The notes under the pieces: generated by a model
Database searches by the model: none
The model's input: only the letters and a program-made list of their open reading frames with translations
What the model was told of the DNA's origin: nothing
From: Rhodococcus sp. 14-1411-2a
GTDB lineage: Bacteria; Actinomycetota; Actinomycetes; Mycobacteriales; Mycobacteriaceae
DNA length: 64,000 nt
Direction: 5' to 3'
Assembly: GCF_002259485.1 (NCBI RefSeq)
Contig: NZ_NPGA01000015.1
Coordinates: forward strand, 310,001-374,000
Position numbers and translations under genes: made by a program
Shown: positions 1 through 7,936 of the stretch, one piece after another
Layout: each line of letters starts with the position of its first letter
How positions within the stretch are numbered: the stretch's first letter is position 1

Positions 1-876
1 GAGAACGGACGCACTCGGCTGTTGACCTGGCGCGGCGGATACCACGGAGACACGTTCGCGCCGATGAGCGTGTGCGACCCGGACGGCGGCATGCACACGC
101 TGTGGACCGATGTGCTCGCGAAGCAGGTGTTCGCTCCGGCTCCGCCCGCGGAGTTCGACGCCGGCTACGTCGCCGAATTCGAGCGGGTACTCGCCGAGCA
201 CGCGCACGAACTGGCGGCGATCATCGTCGAGCCGATCGTGCAGGGCGCAGGCGGAATGCGGTTCCACGACTCGCGCTATGTGCTGGAACTGCGCCGATTG
301 GCCGACGAGTACGGCGTACTACTGATCTTCGACGAGATCGCGACCGGATTCGGTCGAACCGGGGAGTTGTTCGCTGCCGACCACGCGGGTGTCGCACCGG
401 ACATCATGTGCGTCGGCAAGGCACTGACCGGTGGATATCTGACCTTGGCGGCGACGTTGTGCACCACCGAAGTGGCCGAAACCGTCTCGGGCGGCGAGGC
501 CGGGGGTCTGATGCACGGGCCGACGTTCATGGGTAATCCACTGGCGTGTGCGATCGCGGTGGCGTCGGTGGAACTGTTGCTCTCGCGCGACTGGCGCGCC
601 GAGGTCGCACGTCTGGCGTCGGGGTTGGCCGACGGCCTCGCGCCGGCCCGGTCCTTGCCGGGAGTCGCCGATGTTCGCGTTCTCGGCGGCATCGGCGTCG
701 TCGAGATGCGCAGTCCGGTGGACATGGTTCGAGCCACGGCAGCGGCCGTCGACGCGGGTGTGTGGCTGCGTCCGTTCGGCCGTCTGGTGTACGCGATGCC
801 GCCGTACATCTGCACCGAGGAGGACGTGGCGGCCATTGCAGGCGCGATGCTGGCGGTGGCCCGAAGCCATACTTGA
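1..876 (+). CDS. bioA: Adenosylmethionine-8-amino-7-oxononanoate aminotransferase BioA, 5' end missing
   Basis: This is the C-terminal two thirds of BioA, the PLP enzyme that converts KAPA to DAPA in biotin synthesis using S-adenosylmethionine as amino donor. The frame is open from base 1, so the true start lies before the window. Class III aminotransferase hallmarks are visible: the HGDT motif near the left edge, the [11 protein letters not shown] stretch with the PLP-binding Asp, and the GKALTGG segment whose lysine codon at 418-420 should form the Schiff base. The stop codon lies inside a 12-bp palindrome, and bioF and bioD follow on the same strand. The family is clear. The symbol bioA rather than another class III aminotransferase rests mainly on this neighbourhood. 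Confidence 0.93.
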   Translation, partial: ENGRTRLLTWRGGYHGDTFAPMSVCDPDGGMHTLWTDVLAKQVFAPAPPAEFDAGYVAEFERVLAEHAHELAAIIVEPIVQGAGGMRFHDSRYVLELRRLADEYGVLLIFDEIATGFGRTGELFAADHAGVAPDIMCVGKALTGGYLTLAATLCTTEVAETVSGGEAGGLMHGPTFMGNPLACAIAVASVELLLSRDWRAEVARLASGLADGLAPARSLPGVADVRVLGGIGVVEMRSPVDMVRATAAAVDAGVWLRPFGRLVYAMPPYICTEEDVAAIAGAMLAVARSHT

Positions 877-893
877 ACAGCGTTCAAGTATGG
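867..893. promoter_or_regulatory. Perfect 12-bp inverted repeat, candidate BioQ operator for bioFD
   Basis: CCATACTTGAAC and its exact reverse complement are separated by AGC. The core TGAAC-N3-GTTCA closely resembles the operator reported for BioQ, the TetR-type biotin regulator of corynebacteria and mycobacteria (consensus of the form TGAAC-N3-GTTAC). It overlaps the bioA stop codon and ends 8 bases before the bioF start. A repressor bound here could control an internal bioFD promoter. The palindrome is seen directly; its recognition by BioQ is inferred. Confidence 0.75.
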
Positions 894-901
894 TCGCTGC
901 C

Positions 902-2050
902 ATGACCGCTCTGGAGTGGCTCGACGCCACCGCGCACGCCCGACGCGAGGCCGGACTCGAGCGCGTCGTGATCCCCCGCACGGCCGAGGAGGCGATCCTC
1001 GACCTGGCTTCGAACGACTACCTCGGCCTGTCCAGGCATCCGGCCGTCATCGACGGAGCCTGCGCTGCCGTGCGCCGGTGGGGCGGCGGATCCACCGGAT
1101 CGCGGCTGGTCACCGGCACGACGACGGCGCACGAGCGACTCGAGGAGAACCTCGCCGATTTTTTCGGAGCCGAGGCGGGACTGGTGTTCTCCTCCGGCTA
1201 CACCGCCAACCTCGGGATCGTGACGGCACTGGCGGGCCGCGACGCGTTGGTGATCTCCGACGCCGCGTCGCACGCCTCGCTCATCGATGCCTGTCGCCTG
1301 TCTCGGGCCCGAGTGGCCGTCGCTCGGCACTGCGATACCGGCCATGTCGACGAGCTGTTGCGGGAGCGTCCCGAACAGCGGGCCCTGGTGGTGACCGACT
1401 CGGTGTTCAGTGCCGACGGCGATCTCGCGCCACTGGCCGAGCTGTACGCGGTGTGTCGGAGGCGAAACGCGGTGCTCGTCGTCGACGAAGCGCACGGGTT
1501 GGGCGTACGCGGCGACGGTGGCCGGGGAGCCGTCCACGAAGCAGGCCTCGCCGGAGCGCCCGACCTGGTGATCACCGCAACGCTGTCCAAGGCCCTCGGA
1601 TCGCAGGGCGGAGTGGTTCTCGGGCCGGCAGCGGTGCGCACTCAGGTGCTGCACAGTGCGCGCACGTTCGTGTTCGACACCGGCCTCGCGCCCGCCTCCG
1701 TGGGCGCGGCAGCGGCCGCGTTGACCGTCCTGCGCGGCGAACCCGAACGGGTGCACTCGATCGGTGTGCGAGCAACGCAACTGGCCGCCGCAGCGGGCGT
1801 CGAAGCGACGAAGTCGGCGGTGGTCCCGGTGGTTCTGGGCGACGCGCAGCGTGCGGTGCAGGCGGCTGCGGACTGCCTCGAGCTCGGCGTCCGCGTCGGA
1901 TGCTTCCGGCCACCGTCGGTTCCGGCCGACGGGTCTCGACTCCGACTGACCGCGCGCGCCGATCTCACCGACGCCGATATCGACCGTGCCGCGTCGGTCC
2001 TCGCGGCTGTGTTGAATGCGGCGGTATCGAATGCGGCGGTGTTGTGGTGA
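902..2050 (+). CDS. bioF: 8-amino-7-oxononanoate synthase BioF
   Basis: BioF condenses pimeloyl-thioester with L-alanine to give KAPA, CO2 and free thiol, using PLP. The 382-residue product has the usual length of the alpha-oxoamine synthase family. It shows the early DYLGL motif, the DEAHGLG aspartate/histidine segment that contacts PLP, and the TLSKALGSQGG segment with the Schiff-base lysine at about residue 230. I chose ATG 902; an in-frame ATG at 890 lies inside the upstream palindrome and would add four residues. The gene ends in a GTGA overlap with bioD, so the two are probably translated together. Confidence 0.93.
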   Translation: MTALEWLDATAHARREAGLERVVIPRTAEEAILDLASNDYLGLSRHPAVIDGACAAVRRWGGGSTGSRLVTGTTTAHERLEENLADFFGAEAGLVFSSGYTANLGIVTALAGRDALVISDAASHASLIDACRLSRARVAVARHCDTGHVDELLRERPEQRALVVTDSVFSADGDLAPLAELYAVCRRRNAVLVVDEAHGLGVRGDGGRGAVHEAGLAGAPDLVITATLSKALGSQGGVVLGPAAVRTQVLHSARTFVFDTGLAPASVGAAAAALTVLRGEPERVHSIGVRATQLAAAAGVEATKSAVVPVVLGDAQRAVQAAADCLELGVRVGCFRPPSVPADGSRLRLTARADLTDADIDRAASVLAAVLNAAVSNAAVLW

Positions 2051-2745
2051 CGGTTCTGCTCGTGACCGGAACGTCGACCGGCGTCGGCAAGACCGTGGTG
2101 ACCGCGGGTATCGCGGCGGCCGCGCGCGCAGGCGGATGGACGGTGGCGGTGTGCAAACCGGCGCAGACCGGCGTCGGAGGTGACTACCCGGACGAAGCCG
2201 ATATCGATGTGGTGCACCGGCTTTCGGGAATTCGGGGAGTGGAGCTGGCGCGATACCCCGAGCCACTGGCTCCGGACGTTGCGGCGCGCCGATCGGGTCG
2301 GCCGATGCTCGAACTCGACGCCGTGGTCGACACCGTGCGCACGCTGGACGCGGCCCACGACCTCGTGCTTGTCGAAGGTGCGGGTGGAGTGGCGGTGCGT
2401 CTGGGCGCAGGAGGATTCACCGTGCTCGACATCGCCGGGGCCGTGTCTGCGCCGATCGTCGTCGTGGCCGGTGCAGAGCTGGGAACGCTCAACCACAGCG
2501 CGCTGACCACTGCCGCGGCGCAGGCGGTCGGGGTCGACTGCGCAGGGCTGGTGATCGGATCGTGGCCCGCCGAGCCGAGCCTTGCCGCGCGGGTCAACCG
2601 CGACGAGCTGCCCCTCGTGACGGGGGTCGGGCTGATCGCGCGCATCCCGGAAGGAGCCGGCCGACTCGCATCGCGGGCCTTCGAAGCCCTGGCCGTGGGT
2701 GCCTTCGGCGAGTTTACCGAGTCGTTACTCGGGTACCCGCCGTAG
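2047..2745 (+). CDS. bioD: ATP-dependent dethiobiotin synthetase BioD
   Basis: BioD closes the ureido ring of dethiobiotin from DAPA, CO2 and ATP. The product begins almost directly with the P-loop GTSTGVGKT (residues 8-16), as is typical of this family, and has the usual length at 232 residues. The VEGAGG motif lies in the middle. The GTG start overlaps the bioF stop by four bases. No bioB follows within the window, so the last step of biotin synthesis must be encoded elsewhere or before the window. Confidence 0.93.
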   Translation: MTVLLVTGTSTGVGKTVVTAGIAAAARAGGWTVAVCKPAQTGVGGDYPDEADIDVVHRLSGIRGVELARYPEPLAPDVAARRSGRPMLELDAVVDTVRTLDAAHDLVLVEGAGGVAVRLGAGGFTVLDIAGAVSAPIVVVAGAELGTLNHSALTTAAAQAVGVDCAGLVIGSWPAEPSLAARVNRDELPLVTGVGLIARIPEGAGRLASRAFEALAVGAFGEFTESLLGYPP

Positions 2746-2791
2746 AGAATCTGCCGTCTCGGCATTCGAAAACAGACGGGAAACAGACACC

Positions 2792-3397
2792 ATGAACACC
2801 ACCGTATGGATCATCGTTGCAGTAGTAGTCGTTCTCTTGGTCATTGCCATCGCCGTGGTCGTTGCCCGCAAGAGCAAGGAACGTAAGAGATTGGAAGCGA
2901 ACGAGATTCGCGAAAAGGCTGCCGATCAATCCTCTGTCGTCGAGGAGCGTGAACTGATGGCGCGCGAAAGCGAAGCCAAGGCACGCCGCGCGCAGGCAGA
3001 GGCCGACGTCAAAGCAGCCGAGGCGGAGAAGCTCGCACAGCAGGCGCAGTCTCACCAAGGAGTTGCGGCGTCGTCACGCGACGAGATGGAATCGCAGTTC
3101 GAGCGTGCGAATCGAATCGACCCGGACGTGAAGAACGGCAAGAACATGACAGGCGATCGGAACGTCACAGGTGACCGGAACATCGCCCATGACCGCACTG
3201 TGGCACATGACCGGACCGTGGCGGATGACCGGACTGTAGCGCATGACCGGACCGTGGCAGACGACCGGAACATTGTCGGTGACAGGAACGTCGTCGGTGA
3301 CCCGAATGTGGCGGACGACCGGAACATCGCCGGCGATCGGAACGTGATGGGCGATCCGGATGTGCCCCCGACGGCACCCCGGCACGAGCGGAACTAG
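2792..3397 (+). CDS. Membrane-anchored protein with coiled coil and twelve hexapeptide repeats
   Basis: I do not recognise this 201-residue protein. Residues 5-25 form a hydrophobic N-terminal membrane segment followed by a basic stop (ARKSKERKR). Residues 30-105 are Lys/Glu/Ala-rich and probably helical or coiled coil. Residues 121-192 are twelve uninterrupted six-residue repeats of the form x-D-(R/P)-(N/T/D)-(V/I)-x, such as GDRNVT, HDRTVA and DDRNIA, encoded by an 18-bp tandem DNA repeat at 3152-3367. The C terminus is short and Pro/Arg-rich. A single membrane span with a charged repeat tail suggests a scaffold or envelope-stress role, but this is speculation. ATG 2792 was chosen because the membrane segment follows immediately. 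Confidence 0.8.
   Translation: MNTTVWIIVAVVVVLLVIAIAVVVARKSKERKRLEANEIREKAADQSSVVEERELMARESEAKARRAQAEADVKAAEAEKLAQQAQSHQGVAASSRDEMESQFERANRIDPDVKNGKNMTGDRNVTGDRNIAHDRTVAHDRTVADDRTVAHDRTVADDRNIVGDRNVVGDPNVADDRNIAGDRNVMGDPDVPPTAPRHERN
3152..3367 (+). repeat. 18-bp tandem repeat, 12 units, inside the preceding CDS
   Basis: The unit resembles GATCGGAACGTCACAGGT in several variants. It stays in frame and encodes twelve copies of a six-residue motif. Unit number may vary between strains because such arrays expand and contract by slippage; that is an inference. Confidence 0.85.
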
Positions 3398-3927
3398 TCG
3401 GTCGAGTTGTGCGGTAGTTCGAGCTCGACGACATCGTGCTCGCCCAGGTTCGGGCGCTCGTTGGTGATCTTCGCCTTGGCGTAGGCCAGCAGGTTCGACA
3501 CCTTCGAGCCGGGCGTGGACCAGTACTCGGCTCCCTCGGCGGCCACGTGGATCAGAGCGACCTCGCGCGAATCGGGGTTCTTCTCGAACCATGCGGCCGC
3601 CCGGGTGTTCCACAGCTCCTCGGCCTTGGTGGTGTTCTCGACCACCGCGGCCGTACCGGACAGCGACACCCAGCCCTCACCGGATTGGAACGAGACGTTG
3701 ACCGTCGGGTTCGCCGCGATGTCGCCCACCTTCCGGGAATCGGTGGCGGCGAAGAACCACAGGTCGCCGTCGAACTCCGCTTCCTGAAGCGCCATCGGGC
3801 GCGAGATGAGGTGGCCGTCCCGGCCGACGGTGGTGAACATGCAGAGCCCGGCTTCGGACATCAATTGAGCGACTTTCGTGACGCCGTCCCCGGGGTTGTC
3901 GGCGCTTGTTCTCTCGGTGTTCGTCAT
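3394..3927 (-). CDS. Pyridoxamine 5'-phosphate oxidase-like general stress protein
   Basis: This protein of 177 residues has the split beta-barrel flavin-binding fold of the PNPOx superfamily and resembles the general stress protein 26 group (COG3871). Visible features are the start of the barrel (AGLCMFTTVGRDGHLISRPM), the conserved WFFAATDSRKV segment, and a central SLSGTAAVV stretch. Members bind FMN, FAD or F420, but the substrate cannot be read from sequence. ATG 3927 was chosen over an in-frame TTG at 3936. The gene runs towards the repeat-protein gene and their stop codons overlap. Confidence 0.8.
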   Translation of the reverse strand: MTNTERTSADNPGDGVTKVAQLMSEAGLCMFTTVGRDGHLISRPMALQEAEFDGDLWFFAATDSRKVGDIAANPTVNVSFQSGEGWVSLSGTAAVVENTTKAEELWNTRAAAWFEKNPDSREVALIHVAAEGAEYWSTPGSKVSNLLAYAKAKITNERPNLGEHDVVELELPHNSTD

Positions 3928-4003
3928 CGAAACCAACTACCCGGTGTGTAGCTCGCTCAACCGTTAAGGTGACAAAACGGACACGAGTACCGGGAGGCTG
4001 CGC

Positions 4004-4432
4004 ATGGGAAAGAACCTCGACAAGAACAATCGGCCGGACCTGCGCGTGAGCAACGACGAACGTGAGGCCGTCGTGACCACCCTCGGTCTGGCGATGAGCG
4101 AGGGCCGCTTGACGTTGGTCGAGTACGAACAAAGGCTCGACGCGGTGTGGGCGTCGACGACTCGCGGTGATCTGGACGAGGTCGTGCGCGACTTGCCGGC
4201 CCCCGAGAAATCGACGGCAACGGATGTCGCTCGTACGACGAGCGAGTGGCGGGAGTATCTGGACGAGTGGCGCTGGTGGCTCGGTGGTGCCGTCGTCATG
4301 AACGGAATCTGGGCCGTTCAATGGATTTCCGACGGAGAGCCGAACAATTACTGGCCGCTGTGGCCACTGGGCATCTGGGGCGTCATTCTCATCGCGATGG
4401 CATTCATGCCCGAGGACAAGCACGACGACTGA
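4004..4432 (+). CDS. DUF1707 (SHOCT-like) and 2TM domain membrane protein
   Basis: The 142-residue product starts with a DUF1707 domain (about residues 10-62), recognisable from the pattern [20 protein letters not shown]...[10 protein letters not shown]...[13 protein letters not shown], common in actinobacteria. After a linker come two tryptophan-rich hydrophobic segments (about 90-110 and 118-134) of the 2TM type. DUF1707 proteins are small membrane-associated proteins without a settled function. A ribosome binding site (GGGAGG) lies before ATG 4004. The gene lies just upstream of hemL but there is no evidence that they share a pathway. Confidence 0.8.
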   Translation: MGKNLDKNNRPDLRVSNDEREAVVTTLGLAMSEGRLTLVEYEQRLDAVWASTTRGDLDEVVRDLPAPEKSTATDVARTTSEWREYLDEWRWWLGGAVVMNGIWAVQWISDGEPNNYWPLWPLGIWGVILIAMAFMPEDKHDD

Positions 4433-4503
4433 CGCAACGCGAAGCCGATGGATTATTACGCCCTGTAGTTGGTGATTTCGCCGAACCTGGGACACTGGAA
4501 GTC

Positions 4504-5823
4504 GTGACTGTTTCTCCCGGCGACGACGCCCCCGTATCTGCCCAACTGTTCGCCCGCGCGAGCGCGGTGATTCCCGGTGGCGTCAACTCGCCGGTGCGGG
4601 CGTTCGCATCGGTCGGCGGCACGCCTCGCTTCATCACGCAGGCCAGCGGATACACGATGACCGACGCCGACGGGAAGTCCTACGTGGACCTCATCTCGTC
4701 GTGGGGTCCGATGATCCACGGACACGCCCACCCGGCCATCGTCGAGGCCGTCCAGAAGGCAGCCGCCACAGGCCTGTCCTTCGGTGCACCCACCGAGCGC
4801 GAAATCGAACTCGCCGAGGAAATCGTGCGTCGCGTCGGCCCCGTCGACCAGGTTCGCCTTGTGAATTCGGGCACAGAGGCCACCATGAGCGCCGTGCGCC
4901 TGGCCCGTGGATTCACCGGCCGAACCAAGATCCTTAAATTCTCCGGCTGCTACCACGGCCACGTCGACGCCCTCCTGGCCGACGCCGGCTCGGGACTGGC
5001 CACCTTCGGGCTGCCGACCTCCCCGGGAGTCACCGGCGCACAGGCGTCGGACACCATCGTCGTTCCCTACAACGACCTCGCCGCCGTCACCGCGGCCTTC
5101 GAGGCCAACCCCGGCCAGATCGCGTGCATCATCACCGAGGCAGCCGCAGGCAACATGGGAGCTATCCCCCCGGTCACCGGCTTCAACGAGGGACTGCGCA
5201 ACCTCGCGACCGAGCACGGCGCACTGCTGATCATGGACGAGGTGATGACGGGATTCCGCGTCAGTGCCTCCGGTTGGTACGGCATCGACGGTGTAGCCGG
5301 TGACCTCTACACCTTCGGCAAAGTCATGTCCGGCGGATTGCCTGCCGCCGCATTCGGCGGTCGCGCAGACGTGATGGCCTACCTCGCGCCCGCCGGACCG
5401 GTGTACCAGGCAGGGACGCTCAGCGGTAACCCCGTCGCCGTCGCGGCCGGTCTGACGAGTCTGCAACTGGCCGACTCGGCCGTCTACGAGAAGCTGCAGA
5501 CCAACTCGCAGCGACTCGGAACACTGCTCGGCGACGCCCTCACCGCCGAAGGCGTCACCCATCACGTCCAGTTCGCGGGCACTATGGTGAGTGTGTTCTT
5601 CGCCGATGGACCCGTCACCGATTACGCGCAGGCCAAGGCCGCGCAGACGTGGCGATACCCGGCGTTCTTCCACGCCTTCCTCTCCCGCGGTGTGTACCCG
5701 CCGCCGAGCGCCTTCGAGGCCTGGTTCGTCTCGGCTGCTCTCGACGATCGAGCCTTCGAGATCATCGCCGACGCCGCCCCCGCCGCTGCGAAAGCAGCGG
5801 CCGCCGCCACCGCTCCTCAGTGA
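4504..5823 (+). CDS. hemL: Glutamate-1-semialdehyde 2,1-aminomutase HemL
   Basis: HemL converts glutamate-1-semialdehyde to 5-aminolevulinate, the last step of the C5 route to haem precursors, using PLP. The 439-residue product carries the family signature near its start ([14 protein letters not shown]), the [11 protein letters not shown] stretch with the PLP-binding aspartate, and [11 protein letters not shown] with the Schiff-base lysine at residue 273. GTG 4504 is chosen because it gives the usual N terminus. Haem supply makes sense next to the cytochrome c maturation genes that follow at once. Confidence 0.96.
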   Translation: MTVSPGDDAPVSAQLFARASAVIPGGVNSPVRAFASVGGTPRFITQASGYTMTDADGKSYVDLISSWGPMIHGHAHPAIVEAVQKAAATGLSFGAPTEREIELAEEIVRRVGPVDQVRLVNSGTEATMSAVRLARGFTGRTKILKFSGCYHGHVDALLADAGSGLATFGLPTSPGVTGAQASDTIVVPYNDLAAVTAAFEANPGQIACIITEAAAGNMGAIPPVTGFNEGLRNLATEHGALLIMDEVMTGFRVSASGWYGIDGVAGDLYTFGKVMSGGLPAAAFGGRADVMAYLAPAGPVYQAGTLSGNPVAVAAGLTSLQLADSAVYEKLQTNSQRLGTLLGDALTAEGVTHHVQFAGTMVSVFFADGPVTDYAQAKAAQTWRYPAFFHAFLSRGVYPPPSAFEAWFVSAALDDRAFEIIADAAPAAAKAAAAATAPQ

Positions 5824-5875
5824 CGTCTGCACCGAACTGATTGCCCACCCGACTAGCGAGAAACAGGACCCCGAC

Positions 5876-6538
5876 GTGACCGAGGCCCCCGCAACACATC
5901 CGCACTCGACGACGCGCACCATCGTGCACGTCCTCCGGCACGGCGAGGTGCACAACCCCAAGGGCATCCTCTACGGGCGGTTGCCGGGCTTCAAGCTGTC
6001 GGTGACGGGCCAGGCTCAGGCCAGGTCGGTCGCGGACGCGCTCGCCGGCCACGACATCACCCACGTCGTGGCATCGCCGTTGCTGCGCGCGCAGGAAACC
6101 GCCGGACCCATTGCCGCAGCGCACGGCCTGACCATCGCCGAGGACGAGAACCTCATCGAAGCAGGCAACGAGTTCGAGGGACTGCGCGTGGCCGTGGGCG
6201 ACGGTGCACTGCGTAGGCCCCGGCACTGGTGGAAGCTGCGCGACCCGTTCACCCCGTCCTGGGGCGAGCCGTACCTGCAGATCGCACACCGCATGCTCGC
6301 CGCAGTCAATGCGGCGCGCGTCGAAGCCGTAGGGCACGAAGCCGTCTGCGTCAGCCACCAACTCCCGGTGTGGACACTGCGCCGCTTCCTGCAGGGCGAT
6401 CGGCTCTGGCACGACCCGCGCAACCGTCAGTGCGGGCTCGCGTCGCTCACCTCGTTGGTCTACGAGGGGGACCAGCTCGTCGACCTCGTCTACTCCGAGC
6501 CCGCGGGGGCATCCGATCCGAGGATCTCCGGTGCGTAG
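5876..6538 (+). CDS. Histidine phosphatase family protein (phosphoglycerate mutase-like)
   Basis: This 220-residue protein belongs to the histidine phosphatase superfamily. The RHGEVHN motif places the phospho-accepting histidine at residue 22, SPLLRAQETA holds the second conserved arginine, and CVSHQLPVW carries the late catalytic histidine. It resembles the protein between hemL and the thioredoxin-like gene in mycobacteria (Rv0525 position). The substrate is unknown; a true glycolytic mutase role is unlikely given the sequence and context. Its last codons overlap the start of the next gene by 8 bases, so it probably belongs to the same operon. Confidence 0.87.
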   Translation: MTEAPATHPHSTTRTIVHVLRHGEVHNPKGILYGRLPGFKLSVTGQAQARSVADALAGHDITHVVASPLLRAQETAGPIAAAHGLTIAEDENLIEAGNEFEGLRVAVGDGALRRPRHWWKLRDPFTPSWGEPYLQIAHRMLAAVNAARVEAVGHEAVCVSHQLPVWTLRRFLQGDRLWHDPRNRQCGLASLTSLVYEGDQLVDLVYSEPAGASDPRISGA

Positions 6539-7118
6539 GTTTCTGCTGGGTGTGGCCGCAGCGGCCCTCGTCGCGGGGTGCTCCACCGGCACCGACGCGG
6601 TGGCGCAGGGCGGAACCTTCCAGTTCGTCTCACCGGGCGGACAGACCGACATCTTCTACGAGCCCGACGAGCGCGGCACCATCGGCGAGCTGTCCGGGCC
6701 GGACCTGATGACCGAGGGCAAGACGACCTCCCTGTCGGACTACGACGGTGACGTCGTCGTCCTCAACGTCTGGGGCCAGTGGTGCGGACCGTGCCGCGGT
6801 GAAGCCGACGACCTCGAAGACGTCTACGAGGCCACCAAGTCCTTGGGCGTCGAATTCCTCGGGATCAACGTCCGCGACGAGTCGCAGACCGCCGCGCAGG
6901 ACTTCGTCGTCAGCAACAACGTCAGCTACGCCTCGATCTACGATCCGCCCATGCGCACTCTCACTGCGCTCGGCGGCGTCCCCACCTCCGTCATCCCGAC
7001 GACCGTCGTGCTCGACCGGCAGCATCGCGTCGCGGCAGTGTTCCTGCGCGAACTGCTCGCCGATGACCTGCGGCCCGTCGTCGAACGCGTAGCAGCCGAG
7101 GAGCCAGTGCAGCCGTGA
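6531..7118 (+). CDS. TlpA/ResA-like thiol-disulfide lipoprotein for cytochrome c maturation
   Basis: The protein is a secreted thioredoxin-fold lipoprotein of 195 residues. The N terminus has a short hydrophobic signal ending in a lipobox with the modified cysteine at position 17 (LVAGC). The active site WCGPC has its cysteines at 85 and 88, and the cis-proline loop appears as VIPTT. In system II maturation such a protein keeps the haem-binding cysteines of apocytochrome c reduced outside the membrane, receiving electrons from CcdA, whose gene follows with a GTGA overlap. The mycobacterial counterpart is called CcsX. Confidence 0.9.
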   Translation: MRRFLLGVAAAALVAGCSTGTDAVAQGGTFQFVSPGGQTDIFYEPDERGTIGELSGPDLMTEGKTTSLSDYDGDVVVLNVWGQWCGPCRGEADDLEDVYEATKSLGVEFLGINVRDESQTAAQDFVVSNNVSYASIYDPPMRTLTALGGVPTSVIPTTVVLDRQHRVAAVFLRELLADDLRPVVERVAAEEPVQP

Positions 7119-7936
7119 CCGAGACGATGTACCTCGCCGGGATAGGCGCGAGTTTCCAGGAAGCTGCGGCCTCCGGGCCGCTCGTCCTGGCCCTCGGAGC
7201 CTGCGTCCTGGCCGGGCTCGTCTCGTTCGCGTCGCCGTGCGTGGTACCCCTGGTGCCCGGATACCTCTCGTACCTCGCCGGAGTCGTCGGAGCCGACGCC
7301 CCTGCCGTCAGCGCCGACGAGGCAGCCGTGAAGACGAAGGTGCGCAGCGGGCGGTTGCGCGTGGCCGGAGCGGCGGGTCTGTTCGTCCTCGGATTCACGG
7401 TGGTGTTCGTTCTCGCCACCGCATCGGTGTTCGGAGCGATCTCCGTCCTGGCGATCAACCGCGAACTGCTCATGCGGATCGGCGGCGTCGTCACCATCGC
7501 CATGGGCCTGGTGTTCGTCGGACTGATTCCCGCGCTGCAGCGCGACGTGCGCTTCGAGCCGAAGCAGATCGGCTCACTGGCCGGAGCGCCGCTGCTCGGG
7601 GGCGTGTTCGCGCTCGGATGGACCCCGTGCCTGGGGCCGACGCTCGCGGGCGTCATCTCACTCGCCGCAGGGACAGACGGCACGACGGCAGCGCGGGGCG
7701 TCGTTCTGATCGTGGCGTACTGCCTCGGTCTCGGCTTACCGTTCGTGATCCTCGCGTTCGGTTCGGTCAGCGCGCTGCGTGGCGTCGGCTGGCTACGTAC
7801 ACATGCACGACAGATACAGGTGTTCGGCGGAATCATGTTGATAGCGGTAGGAATTGCACTGGTCACCGGTGCCTGGGATCAATTCGTCGGCTGGGTGCGC
7901 GACGCCTTCGTCTCCGATGTGGTGTTGCCGATATGA
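7115..7936 (+). CDS. ccdA: Cytochrome c biogenesis protein CcdA
   Basis: CcdA carries reducing equivalents from cytoplasmic thioredoxin across the membrane to the TlpA-like lipoprotein. The 273-residue protein has about six membrane spans in two similar halves, each with a conserved cysteine: SFASPCVVP (C42) and GWTPCLGPT (C172). These are the redox-active pair of the family. The gene overlaps its upstream neighbour by four bases and ends in ATGA shared with the resB start, so the set is co-translated. Confidence 0.93.
   Translation: MTETMYLAGIGASFQEAAASGPLVLALGACVLAGLVSFASPCVVPLVPGYLSYLAGVVGADAPAVSADEAAVKTKVRSGRLRVAGAAGLFVLGFTVVFVLATASVFGAISVLAINRELLMRIGGVVTIAMGLVFVGLIPALQRDVRFEPKQIGSLAGAPLLGGVFALGWTPCLGPTLAGVISLAAGTDGTTAARGVVLIVAYCLGLGLPFVILAFGSVSALRGVGWLRTHARQIQVFGGIMLIAVGIALVTGAWDQFVGWVRDAFVSDVVLPI

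Noticed and set aside
884..2266. Minus-strand open frame opposite bioF
   Set aside because: Composition is that of a shadow frame, and bioF is fully supported.
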